Of a stretch of DNA of 64,000 bases, positions 36,186 to 48,325 are shown piece after piece (the stretch's first letter is position 1; each line of letters begins with the position of its first letter). A program made the translations under genes and the position numbers. Origin of the DNA: Adineta vaga (taxonomy: Eukaryota > Rotifera). The notes under the pieces were generated by a model. The model was not told the origin of the DNA, searched no databases, and saw only the letters and a program-made list of their open reading frames with translations. Location of the stretch: positions 8,618,001 through 8,682,000 of the forward strand of contig CP075495.1 of the NCBI GenBank assembly GCA_021613535.1, written 5' to 3'.

Positions 36186-38131
36186 TAATGAAAAGGAAAG
36201 TTCTTGTTCACGGCTAGTTTTGATCTACTTAAGTAAATAAAAAAAAGGAAAAATATTTGTATATTTTGACTCATAATTATCGAAAAGAGATATACAGCTG
36301 AAAAATTTTCTCAGATAAAATATATCCTTTTGTATTCGATCATCTATCGTAAGTTACGATTGAGTACAATAGTGATTATCACAAGAGAAAATAGTATGTA
36401 ATCATACGTGTGAAGGTAAAAGTAAAGTAATAATTGTATTGTTGATTTAATCGAAATTGTTTTTCTTTCGTTTCGATTCTATTCAAGATGAAGAAGTCTG
36501 GTTTCTTTCAAGAATATCTATAGATAAGATGTTTGTGATCGCTGAAGATAAATACTATACCACTTGATTTGTCGAGTGTTGGGTAATACTTGACTCAGGG
36601 ATGATTTTTCTTTCTCTCTCCCCCTCTCTCTCTTCCCTTTACGTTTCTCTCGTTTTCAACATCTTTTCTTTCTTCAAATTCTTTTCTTTCGGCATCTGAT
36701 TTCGTCTCTTTCATTCGTAATTCTCATTTTCTTTTTCTTTTTATTCAACTTATATTGCATTTCTTTTGACCTTGAAGATTCTTGTACCATACAGACGACA
36801 TATCCAGAGAAATATATATACACTACGTAGACAAAAAAGAAAAGAATTCAAAGAATCACGCATAAAAAATGACAGCATGAAGAATGCTATAGTCGATTTT
36901 ATGATCATAGTATACAAGAATGTTTTGAAACGAAATGTGATATAAACGGAGTTTTTCCCTTCCTTACTTCGATGTCAACAGGATCACTATCGAATTAAGC
37001 AATATTCAATAATGACACAAATTTCGTTCTTCGTCCTTCATTATCAATACGAAGCATTGCTTTATCTGGCATAATCTCTATTTCTCTTTCACAATCGATA
37101 CATTGTCTAAAAATTTTTTTTTTGTATTTTCAAAGAATATAATCATTATGACTAATTCATCATACATTGTACAGGGAAGATGGAATGTGATCCGTTTTTT
37201 TATTATCAAATACCTACATTAAATATAGACAGGATGAAATTGTATGCAACTGTTGAAGTTTATACTTTAATTTATGTGAAATCTTTCAAGTGATATCAGT
37301 TAAAAATGTCCTTAGCGAAATAATTATATTAAGAAAAAAACATGTCTAATTCAACTATTTCTTGTCTTTTTTTAGCATCCTTTTCTTTTATTTATTTAAG
37401 CGTATGGTGTCGTCATAACGAGAAGACATCTCACTATGAAAAAATGCCCCAAGATGAACTTGAAAATTTATTTTGAATAGAACTATTTACTGTTGTTGAG
37501 TCATGTAAATGTTATGTCATTTTAAACATTCTTTTTCTATTGATTGCGTACGGTTCGCCATTTTCTTTGCAATAATTAAGTCAATTTATGCAAGATCATT
37601 TCTCAAGGTCGTTATTCATGTATACAATTAAAATTGTTTTCAATGATTGTATTTAACTGAATGAGAGTATATGAATATTCGAAAAGAACATTCATAGATA
37701 TGTATAACTTTATATTTAATATGACGTCATTTTGTATAGGCTATATCTAAGATATTCATGATTGTATTTGATATTCACGTAATTGAAGTAAAATATTAAT
37801 GAATATGTAATCTTTTTGTATAATACAGATTATGAATCAACTCCATAGTATTGAAGAACGAAGAAAAGCACGCTCTAGTATTAACAACGACATCTAGTTT
37901 GATAGTTTTGCTTGAGATTTGATTTTCAAGAAATTCCGAATCTGTTTGTCAATCATAAACCATTAGTTTTACTAAAACATTGAAATGGATTCATCGTTTA
38001 GACAATATTCACTATCGAGGTTGTACCTTAGATATTTCACTTTTTGATGGCAATTTTGTGTATCTTTCACTAAAATAAACACGCGGACGGGCAATTGACA
38101 AATCAGTTTTTAGATGAAATAACTTGACATC
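36186..38131. promoter_or_regulatory. Divergent intergenic region, receptor/CEP41
   Basis: 1.9 kb AT-rich region with a pyrimidine tract around 36610-36670. No coding or RNA gene is supported. It presumably contains the promoters of both divergent genes. Confidence 0.45.
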
Positions 38132-41100
38132 ATGTCATTGATTCGTATCAATCGTCCTAAACCACCAATCAATGTAAGAATGCATCTAAAAACTTAACTT
38201 CAATTTCCTTTGAAAAATAACTCTTTTCTTATAGATTTTGGATAAACGCATTCCACAAAATCCAAGATACAAAAATGTTCAACCAACTGTTGATACAGGT
38301 TTTTCATCAATTTTCTCTGTAAAGATGAAATTTTTTGTTTTATTTTCTCAGGAGATAGTCAAACCAACGTCTTGAAACGAAATGAAGAATTACGAGGATG
38401 TAAGTTAATTGAATCGAGCTCATCTTTAAATATTGTTTATTAAAGAAATATATAATATGAAAGAGAAAAGTTTCATTTCATAAGTAATTTAATACTCATA
38501 TTTTATTAATACCATGAGCAATTCTTAAAGATAATTTGATGAAATTTTTATTATAAAATATTAATGGAGAACCAAAATTCCTGACATTTTCGTAAAAGAA
38601 CCGTTGATACTCCAAACAAGGTCATTTTCAGTTGATTCTATCTGACTTTTTCTGCTTAGATGGAAGAAAGTTTCATTTTTCAAGGACAGAACAGTGTCAT
38701 ACTGGATTAGTTTTAAAACAAAATTATTCGAAGAATTCGATTTTTATGTCATTTGTATTCGCAAGCACTGTAAGGCTAACATTGAAGATTCTTTTTTTAT
38801 GTTGAAAAGAATAGTTCTAATTAGATTTTATTTAAAATCTTCTTTCATTAGACCATAAAGTTATTCGAGTCATTCCCGAGAGATTAACTCAGATAAAAAA
38901 AAACATGTTTTCAACTTAGTCATCATGTCTTGTACTTGAATTTTAATCTATTTTCATAGTACTTCATTGATGATAATGTAGATAGTAGAATATATAAATA
39001 GACAACTCGTACTTTTATATGCTTCATATCGAAGCTTCCTTTTTTGTTATCATAGGAAATCTTAACATACAACTTTCTTCATAACTTGTGTGAAACTTCA
39101 AAAATCAATTCTAACAATATCTTGATTTAGAACGGAACTGTCTGAACATATCGGACATTCTCTTTTCAATTTCATGAGGAAAGACTATGTTTCCAGTTTA
39201 TTTATCGCTTCATACAACAAATATATATATATATATAGAAGCTTAATTAATAATGTTCCTACATTTATGTTAGTAATATCATTCTGTCAAAGCGCATTTA
39301 CACTATTCTAGATCTCTACCTAAATATATTTAATTGCTTCGAAAAGCTTTGTATATGTTAATTCTAACATCCGGTGATAGAAAAGCTTCAGTAGTTTAAT
39401 AATAAAAAAAAAACTAACTTTTGCTTATCTGAGAACATTTTCATCGACATATTATTGTTTTCTATTGTCAAATGAGGAAATAGTAGAAGATATCATTAAC
39501 ATAATATTGTTTCTACTCTTACAAAGAACAGTAGTCAATACATACTCAGTACCGCTATTTATATTTCTTTTTCATAATCGATAATTAAGATTCAATGAGT
39601 TGTCTTGATTTAACATGCAAAAAAACATTACTAAAAAATCTAGATAATAGAATCGATTAAATTTCGCTTCATTTATATTAATTCATGCACAAAGTTTTGA
39701 ATAAATAAGCCAAATTTAATAATAGTTTAAAGAAATTGTTTAGAATCCTTGTTGGCTCATTAATTATGCATGAATTTATATTCCATGAACTGTATCATAT
39801 TTTATCGATTTATTTTTACATCAAATATATCATGATCTTTCAAGAAGATTTAATTACACATACCATACTAAATTATTTATTAAATTACCACTAATCATAG
39901 TTAAAAGGACAAAAACATTCTTATTTGATTCTTATATACTCTACCACCTGAAAGTTCTATTTAAAAAAACATAATATACAAGATTTTGTTTGTTAGAAAC
40001 TATTTTTATCTGCACGAAAATTTCAAAGTTTCTATAATTGGTAATAGAATATTAGGATTTAATGAGTAGAGGTTTGTTCGACTTTAATTTCAAATAAAAT
40101 TTTGATAGATTTATATCTTAAAAGTTCTTTTTTCAGGTTACTACTATATTTTTGTCAAATAATTTGATCATATTGCGAACATCTTCTTTGAATTACTTTG
40201 TCATTTAATCTGATAAATATTTCTATAAAAACGTCAAAATTTCATAAATATATTTGACGATTTCAGTCAAACTAAAATCTCTATTGTAAATACTAGTCAA
40301 TTAAAGGAAATCTCTTATTTTTTTCCCATTAAATAAATGATTGTAATTAGAGGTATGAAGAACATATGTTCAATTAACGTCGATTTTGTTTTTGTCCGTA
40401 TAGATTCAAAACCACAAGCAGGAGAATTATTCAAACGAATGAAGATTTCAACTCTTGTAAAATTGGTTTGTAGAATCAATCGTTACGAGCAAAAAAGAAC
40501 AATTTTAGTTTGAAATATTTTCAGATCACTCAAGTTGCGGAAATAAATTGTTTAGAAGACGGTAATTGAATAATGAAATTTGAACAAAGAAAATGAGTTT
40601 ATTGTTCTATCAATAGATTCAAGAGCATCGACAAGTACAGATCGACCGGAAACACACGATAGTCAGATGAGTGCTGAAACAACACGATCAACTTTACAGA
40701 GGTTAATTTCTTATTAATTTTCAATGAGAAATTACCTTCGATCGATTTATAGTGTTATTCGTGGTGTGGGTGAAATGGATGTTTATAGAAGCTATATGAA
40801 TCAAGATTCGACAACACCAAAAATACCCAAAACACCAAAGACACCCAATAGTGAATATCTTGATTTAGATTTTGATGAACGTCCTTATCTTATCGTGGAT
40901 CTTCGTGATATTGATGAATATAATACTAATCATATTGTATCAGGTAGCGTTTTCTAATATACATATATATCAAAATTATTCATCATAGCCTTCTTCATTC
41001 ATCTAGCTCATCATTATCCTGCTGCTATGCTTTCACGTTGCTCAAATAATGAATCCAAAGAATTACTTATCTATGTAATCTTTTTTTCTTAATTTAATTA

Positions 41101-42978
41101 TATATATATATATATATATTTAACATATTTAGTTACAGCTAGTAGAAAACAACTAAACATACATATATACAAATATGAACAAAAATAAAACAAATGAATA
41201 TAGTATTGTTAGTTACTAGATATAGATGTATGCCATAATGGATGATGAGGATGAGTCTTTCGGCAATGATGTTTACTACAAGTACATAAGGTTGGTCTTA
41301 TAATTGTAATAGCAGTGTGCGTCGAGTCAGGACAAGTAAAATTTTCAGTTTCATAATCGACAACGATACATGAACTCGTTTGAGGTACAAATCGATTAAA
41401 TTTAAAATCCCATCGAGTATTACTTTCACAGTAGCCCACACAAACGGGTATTGTAAAAGTAGGATGAGTTTTACATATTCGAGCTGTAAATGTACGATTT
41501 TCGAGTCTGCAGAAACCATTCATATTTTTATTAACAAATGATAAATTCGCCATTTGAAATTGTAAAATAATAAAAATAACACAGATAATTTTATAAATGA
41601 TTGAAGCCATTTAGTATAACAGTTTAAAAGAGAAGAAGAGTTACTTAGTATGCGTTTTAGTTCACATATTTATAAACACTTATTTTCATGTATAGATAAT
41701 TAGAAGAGAAGAAAGAGAAAAGAAAGAGGAGAGAGACAGCGAAAGGAAAAGAAAGAGAAAAAGAGACATGGAGTCCATTATGTGAGTTAATTTTGACTCA
41801 TTGTGCTACATATTTATTTTTGTCCGTTTTTTTTTTCAAATAAAAAAATTGTTAGAATCGTTAATCAAAAGTTCTGCTATACCATATTTTAGAAACGTTC
41901 TAAGTATAATAAATTACACAAAGTTTTTCGGTCAAATATTTTAACAGTGACAAGAATAAGAAGTGAATATATTTGATATAATGAACTTTTCTTTTTCTTT
42001 CCATTATAGAAAAATAGAAAAGGCAAAATTATCGTTTTATACGATGAAGATGAACAAATTGCACCACGTGCTGCAACTATTATGACTGAACGAGGTTATA
42101 ACAACATCTTTCTACTTTCTGGTGGTATGTTTATCATGATTGTCTTTTTTTATGATCCAGTTTTGAAAGGGCCCAATTTTGACATATGCGGTTTAAGCTT
42201 TTGAATTATCACACTATAATCTTGACGTACATCGTCCTTCTTAAGATTAATAAAAAAAGCTTCAATCATTCATTAAGTGCAGTCCTGACTTCTAATTTTT
42301 AGTGGATTTTCACTTAATTTATTTTTATTTATTGCTTTATTTATATTTATGTATATATGTAGGAAGTCGAGGGATTAAAAAAAAAGAAACGGTATCCCGG
42401 AGCTGATAAAGGAGAGATTATTATATTGAAATGATATTTCTGTTTACTATGTGGTGAAAATATCATATATTTCTGATTTTCAATTGAAAAAAATTTTACA
42501 AATAAAAATGCCTCGACTTCTTACTCTAACCTTTAGCTAATATGAGAAGAAATATCCATATGAATTTCTTTTTTGTTTAGGTCTTAAGTATGCTGTTCGA
42601 AAATATCCATGTGGTCTTATAACTGGTACATGTCCACTATCATGGACATTGTCTGATACCCAACCTAGACAAACAAAAGTTCACAATTGTTTACATCCAT
42701 CAGAGATTTCTCATGATGAAATAGAAAGTCATCATACAGTTGTTCATTCAACAAGATCTTTACGAGATGCAAAGGTGACATTCGACACTCGAGAACAATT
42801 TACAAATCATGATATTGAAGAATTGAATGAACAATATGAAACGCATTTATTACCAAAAGATAGTGGTACACGATTATCACGAACACAAACGCGAGGATCA
42901 AAACAAAGTTCACGAATCTCTAACATATCTGACAGATCAAATATTAGTAGTGTTTCAGATAAACCATGGAAACCTTAA
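38132..42978 (+). CDS. CEP41: Centrosomal protein CEP41 (rhodanese-like)
   Basis: Ten exons: 38132-38173, 38235-38298, 38352-38399, 40404-40465, 40525-40561, 40617-40701, 40753-40943, 41007-41074, 42010-42124 and 42581-42978, giving 369 aa (human CEP41 is 373). The N-terminus matches human CEP41 (ILDKRIPQNPRYKNVQPTVD followed by TG; GELFKRMKISTLVKLITQVA). STLQSVIRGVGEMDVYRS leads into the rhodanese fold: RPYLIVDLRDIDEYNTNHIV, KIIVLYDEDEQIAPRAATIM, NIFLLSGGLKYAVRKYP and GLITGTCP. The end KPWKP recalls the human C-terminus. The loop that would hold a catalytic Cys lacks one, as in other CEP41 proteins, so it is a scaffold, not a sulphurtransferase. CEP41 localises to centrioles and cilia and supports tubulin glutamylation in the axoneme. 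Intron 3 (38400-40403, 2 kb) and intron 8 (41075-42009) are unusually long; the latter contains a gene on the other strand. Confidence 0.95.
38400..40403 (+). other. Long intron 3 of CEP41
   Basis: About 2.0 kb of very AT-rich intron, many times the usual intron length here. I see no ORF, RNA gene or clear transposon ends in it. Confidence 0.6.
41099..41119. repeat. TA microsatellite
   Basis: A run of about ten TA dinucleotides in CEP41 intron 8, between the exon end and the nested gene. Confidence 0.9.
41209..41610 (-). CDS. Secreted cystine-knot protein, glycoprotein-hormone-like
   Basis: Single exon of 133 aa on the strand opposite to CEP41, wholly inside CEP41 intron 8. A signal peptide is clear (residues 1-23, IIYKIICVIFIILQFQM). 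The mature part has nine Cys (34, 46, 57, 61, 81, 93, 109, 111, 116) in a C-terminal cystine-knot pattern: VCVGYCES, then single Cys81 and Cys93, then CTCSKHHC. The C-V-G-x-C-E-S segment and the C-x-C-x(4)-C ending resemble the thyrostimulin alpha subunit GPA2 and bursicon-type hormones. The usual Cys pair in the middle is reduced to one (SSC), so one disulphide is missing. N-glycosylation sites at NRT (39) and NFT (90). A His-rich end follows. Likely a secreted peptide hormone or ligand; the exact subfamily is uncertain. Confidence 0.72.
   Translation of the reverse strand: MASIIYKIICVIFIILQFQMANLSFVNKNMNGFCRLENRTFTARICKTHPTFTIPVCVGYCESNTRWDFKFNRFVPQTSSCIVVDYETENFTCPDSTHTAITIIRPTLCTCSKHHCRKTHPHHPLWHTSISSN
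42360..42523. mobile_element. Possible short inverted-repeat element (MITE-like)
   Basis: A 164 bp segment in CEP41 intron 9 bounded by 14 bp inverted repeats, TAGGAAGTCGAGGG (42360-42373) and GCCTCGACTTCTTA (42510-42523), matching at 12 of 14 positions. A second inner hairpin is suggested by gatattt and aaatatc. No coding capacity. Target duplication is unclear (perhaps TA only). Short size and AT-rich sequence make chance pairing possible. Confidence 0.4.
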
Positions 42979-44721
42979 TTGAAGTGTCATCTTTTATTTT
43001 TGTATTAATCTTTATCTCATTGACGTGTGCACGTAGTTACAAAAGTTATCTTAATGTGTGATCTGAACTAAATAACCTTTAATATTCACGGTGAATGTAT
43101 GAAAATAAAAATACTTTTAAATAATCATACAATCTTTTTTGCGATAGAAAGAAGAACAATGAAAAGTTAAATTGATCACTATAATAAATTGTAGTTATTC
43201 ATGATTTTAATAAAGAAAAACTACGAAATTGAAAAAGAATCTGGACATATGATACTCAATACCCATACATATATGTAAGTCATAACATAAAAGAAATTAT
43301 AAATATTTTATAAGATAAAAACAAAATATCATTACTTTTAATTTTCTTCGTTTACTCTGATGGTTTCAATGAATGCTTTTATAGAGAAGATATTTTGTCT
43401 CGAAATACAATGAAATCATATAAATAATTTAGAAAATTGGACTCGTATATACTTAGAAAATCTATCCGATATGTCTGTATATGTTTTTTTCTAGGTCGAG
43501 TGCAAACAGTTGGTCTATCTTTAGAGATATGTAAAGTTATGCTCTGGTAATGTTTAGACGATATTAATTAATGTCTCGTAGATATATTATTATATATAAC
43601 ATATTTGATTTGTTTTTCGCTAATTAATCTTCCTATTATAAAAAGTTGGAATGTTTTTTGCATGACCTGAACATTTTATTTATCTATTAAACATAAGTAA
43701 AAAGATTACAACACGCTATTAAATGTTTACAGATGGACTGTGTAACCTAGTCTTAAAAGAAAAATTTTGTAGATCATTTTTGACTTTGAGGAAGATTAGT
43801 TTTAAGAAAAAGCAAACTATGTCAGGAAAAACAATATATATCCATTTATTTTTCAAGAATTTAATTAAATATATCACATGACATTGTAAAGATCTACTTT
43901 TAAGTAGTAGGATCAATGAAAATAAGAATTTACCTAGATCATTTTCACAGGAAAATAATTATTCATCAAATGCTTGATAATGTATATGACACATGTTGAA
44001 ATCATGAGAAAAAAATCTAAAATTACAATTGAAATTTATGACATGAAGTATGTCAATTTCATGAAAATAAAAGATGTGTTTAGTATACTTTTGTTAGTTG
44101 AATAATTCAGACAAATAATACTGCTACTAAAATCTTTTTAAATACATATTGATTCATATTTCATGCAAAATTCAATTTCTCTCGCAGATGTTAATGTTTT
44201 TTGTTTGCTCTTATATTTCCTGCATGACTATTAAAATGGTCATATTTTGCTTTTGGGGAAAGTTCAAAAGCTTAATAAGTAATATAATCCTTTCAACGTT
44301 AGTTTATTCAGTGTATTTTGGTTTGATTATATCAATAAAATCATGGGTACTTGATAGACGTACTCGAGTTAGTTTATTGTTCTTCTAACAGGTTAAAAGT
44401 AGGATGTACATTTTAACGCAATGAAAAATTTCATAGAAGTATTTAAAATGAATGCATGATAAGAAATGTAGTTTTTAATTATATGTAATAAAATACACGA
44501 ATAATGTCTCATTCAGGTTTCTGAAAAACATTGATAGGTGAGCACGAGAAGATTTGTTGTTTTAAAATTACTTCGATCAAAGTAGAATTTTTCAATTTTT
44601 GTTATTGATCAAAAATCTATCTCTAAATTTTATTTCATATTACAGAGGAAAAGCGAAAAAATATCTACAAAATCACAGAATGAATTATCTATTGAAAAAC
44701 AAACATCCGATAGTATAAATT
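42979..44721. other. Convergent 3' intergenic region
   Basis: 1.7 kb between convergent CEP41 and the coiled-coil gene. Very AT-rich; the small ORFs present lack conserved features. Nothing supported. Confidence 0.5.
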
Positions 44722-46698
44722 TCAATGAAGTTTAGCAAAAAAACTCTCATGATCTTTCAATCGAATTGCATATATTCCATCCTTGGATGCCAATAATATC
44801 TCATCATTTTCTTCTATATAACATAAACTATGAACTGTAATTGGATATGATTGTATATATTTGTCAATTGTTAATAGATGAATGATTTTAGCAGATACAT
44901 CATTTATAAAAAACATATTTTTTTGTAAATTTTTTATATATACCGAACAAATTATCAGCGGACTTTCTGCATATGATAAATGTATTAATCGTCGAGATGA
45001 CATGGTTAAATGATGATGATTCGAACAGAATATAACAGCATAATGACCACTATCTAATTCAACGAGAAAACCAACCGTTTCATGATTAACACAAATATGT
45101 ATGAAACGTTTCACATCCGAAAAAGCTTCTGTTAAATCATAATCAAATAAATTATTCATTGATTCAAGATCAAATATTGATAATAACCAATGGAATTTGT
45201 TATTGTAAGAAATATGATATATATAGCCATTAAATACAGTACCAATACTATGTTTGATATCATCATCTTGAAGACTATGTTCATTGGCATGTGTTAATGG
45301 ATATGAACCAACTGTTGAGAATGAATCTAAAGAATAGATAATGAAGTCATGTTCGGTAAAGATATAAAGATTATTTCGATCGATTGAGCCAACAGATGTG
45401 ATGGAAAGAACGTCCCAGTCAAGATCTTGTCCAATTTTATTATAACGTACAATAACATTTAGATACCATCGAATCAATCGATTTGATTGACTTTTAAACA
45501 GAACGATGTAATCTTTATTACAAGCCATCAATAGCGATGTATTTTGTTCATGTTGATAATGGGCAACTAAAATGAACAAAAAAAGATCTTTTTTTGCCTT
45601 CTACATGGTAACACAAGAATATATTTTATTTTGTGAAAATAATTACCAAGAACTGGTGTTAAAACTTCGGTTCGAGTAGTTCTTGGAGTGAATTTGAATT
45701 GTCGATCGAATGTTGATATTACATTGGGTGTAGATAGAACTGGTCGAACTAATGTACTATTCTGCATACTTTCACGAGGATTCACATAATTATTTTGTTC
45801 AGATGGTGGGGTGATTCTATCACTATCACTCAAAGACAAATTCTTATTACTAGGCGATGATGTTAATCGTGTACTAATACGTAATGATCGTGTTGAAACA
45901 GTATTTATTGGAGATTTGGCATCTTTGCCTCTGAAAAACGAAAGAAAGTTGTAATTTATTATTTGTTTACATTATTAATCATCTCGTACGTCGAATTATT
46001 ATTTGTTGGAACTTGTTGACTATCTGAACGTTTATGTCGAATATCTGAACATGCTCTAAAAAAGTAACTTTATTAATTAATGAATAAATCGTAAAATATT
46101 TTACCTATCACATTCTTGTTCATTAAAATACTCATTAGCTTGTTTCATACTTTTTAATTGCTCTTGTTTTATTTCTTGAACTGGTACTACCGGAATACTA
46201 ATTGGTTTATCAATAGAAAAATATCGATTTACATCAATATCATTCATGTATAATCTTGGTATAGTATGAATGAGAGTTACTCGTTGTTGAACATATTTTT
46301 CATAAATTTGCAGTTTTTGTTTTGCTAGAAATGGAAAATATCGGTAAGATGTTCTTTTCTTCAGAGAAATAAAACGATCTATGCAAACCTTCTTCATATT
46401 TTCCGGATAAAAACAATTGATTAATCGTTTCGGTTTCTTCATCAAATTGTTTTCTATTTTGTTTTGATATTTTAAGATTTTCTTCACGAACTCGATCAAG
46501 TTTTTGTTTCAATTCAGTCAATTTTTCTTGAAATTTGTCTTCAATTGTTCTAATGTATTTGATTGCTGTTTGATATGTAACATCAATATCTTTATTACAA
46601 AATTCTTCATCATCATAAAGTATTCGTTCGATATCTTCAATTCGATCACCAAGATTTTGTATTAATTCTTCCACATCATTTATCGGTTCAGTATTCAT
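44722..46698 (-). CDS. Unknown coiled-coil protein with probable beta-propeller
   Basis: Five exons: 46389-46698, 46105-46324, 45990-46055, 45647-45930 and 44722-45566, giving 574 aa. Residues about 1-110 are strongly helical and charged (IEDKFQEKLTELKQKLDRVR), an evident coiled coil. A Ser/Thr-rich, probably disordered linker follows (about 190-290). The last 285 residues are beta-rich with repeated short strands (LLMACNKDYIVLFKS, NNLYIFTEHDFIIYSLDS, DEILLASKDGIYAIRLKD), which looks like a degenerate beta-propeller. The overall architecture resembles a TRIM-type coiled coil plus propeller but without RING or B-box zinc ligands. Not recognised as a known family; possibly rotifer-specific. Neighbouring intergenic regions are long on both sides. 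Confidence 0.7.
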
Positions 46699-46855
46699 TT
46701 TGTGAAAACATTCGGGTTTTTTTGGTATGTTCTTTTATATTTAATACGCCAATCATGAGCGAACTTTATTCACTAATAAAAATGATGAATGTGCCTCGAT
46801 AAAATCATATTATTTATTTTTAACATGTGAGAGAAGAGTAAGCATGCATAAGTTA

Positions 46856-46950
46856 TCAAAGAAGAAACGTACAAGACGTGAGTAAGATAATAGAGGTCAT
46901 CAGTTGACGAAAAGTGTCTTGATTGAATGTTTCTATTCAATTAAGAAAAG
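46856..46950 (+). repeat. Diverged direct repeat, copy 1
   Basis: Matches 48230-48325 over about 95 bases with mostly single-base changes. Shared core features are acgtgagtaa, gataat, gaggtcatcag, gacgaaaa, tcttga and attcaatt. Contains the small hairpin attgaat/attcaat. Confidence 0.7.
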
Positions 46951-48229
46951 GAGCGTTTTGAAACATTGTATAGATATCAGAGAAATATACTATTTTATTT
47001 AGTATTTCTAATATGTTTTTGTAGCGTTTGTGACATTGCAGCTCTATCTATCATTTCTTTTATGTCCAGTGTCCGTCTGAAATATGGTCAAATCATTACA
47101 GTATGTCATTAATGTTTCAGTAGTGTCAAACGTGAAAGTTGAATTCAAGAATGACTCTTCCCCACACTCTCAAGATTCAGTATACTTAATTTAATCTGTC
47201 CTTCTATATTTAGCTTGTGGGACTATATCGGAAATGGCAAGAGTGTCATGTTAATGTTTTTTCTTTGGTTGCTAGTACCAAAAAACAAAGACGGATTGAC
47301 AGATCAAGTTAATCGAACAATTCAAAAATGTTTCAACACTGTCGAACACGTAATTATCCATTGTGGTATATATTAATAGCTCATATGGCCAGTTACTTTT
47401 GTTCTTCTTTATATTCATGTTATTCCTGCGCTTGAATTATTTCTCTCGTTCTTCTAGTTATGCGTCCAGGGTATTTGCTATTAGATGTTCAATAAAAAGG
47501 AAAGGACAACAAAAATAAGATAGGAATGAATTTTTTAATATTTTCGAACTATCAAGAATATATTTTATCAAAGTACAGACTTCACAGAATCAGTCATTGA
47601 TGTTGAGATCGTATCGATAATTCTGATAAATATTTCATTTGTTTAGAATAAAAATGATTGTATTGAAGTTTTCTTATTAGTATAAAAACATCGAGCTAAC
47701 TCCTGATCGATATCATAAAAATCAGTAACATGTATAATTTGTTTCATGAATGATGATTCATGATCAAGCAATTTGATTTTATAAATTTCAGGTAAAATTT
47801 GTAAACATAATCAATGGAGTATCAATCATATCAAAATATACGACAGCAATTTGGCAATAGTCAAAGATTTTGTATAAATGGGATCATAAATAAGTTTATT
47901 TAGTCGTTAGTTGATACCTTGCAACAAATAAAATACATGAACACTATTCAGTTTTGAGAAAATAAACATAAGAATTTTATTAGATAAATCCTTCAATCGA
48001 ACGAATGAATATTCCATTTACTCAAAATGACAAAATTAATTTAAACAACTGATTTTCACGTTGAATATGATTTGACTTGAAATTGTGCAGAATACTCGCT
48101 CACTTAAATCTTTGGATAAAAGTCGTTTATGAGTAAATACTAACATAATGAGAAAAAATGTATATAGTCTCGGATGTTTTTCTTCCTAATGATAAACGAG
48201 ATTAAGAAAGAAAACTAAGCATAATTTAT

Positions 48230-48325
48230 TGAAGAGGAAATATACAGAACGTGAGTAAAGATAATCGAGGTCATCAGGCGACGAAAAACATCTTGAGTGA
48301 ATGTTTTAATTCAATTGAAAATGTG
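48230..48325 (+). repeat. Diverged direct repeat, copy 2
   Basis: Second copy about 1.37 kb downstream in the same orientation. The hairpin is kept in shortened form (tgaat/attca). It could be a relic of a transposon or a duplicated regulatory or RNA element. Confidence 0.7.

Noticed and set aside
44149-44388. Hydrophobic 79-codon ORF in the intergenic region
   Set aside because: AT-rich chance ORF with no conserved pattern and no splice partners.
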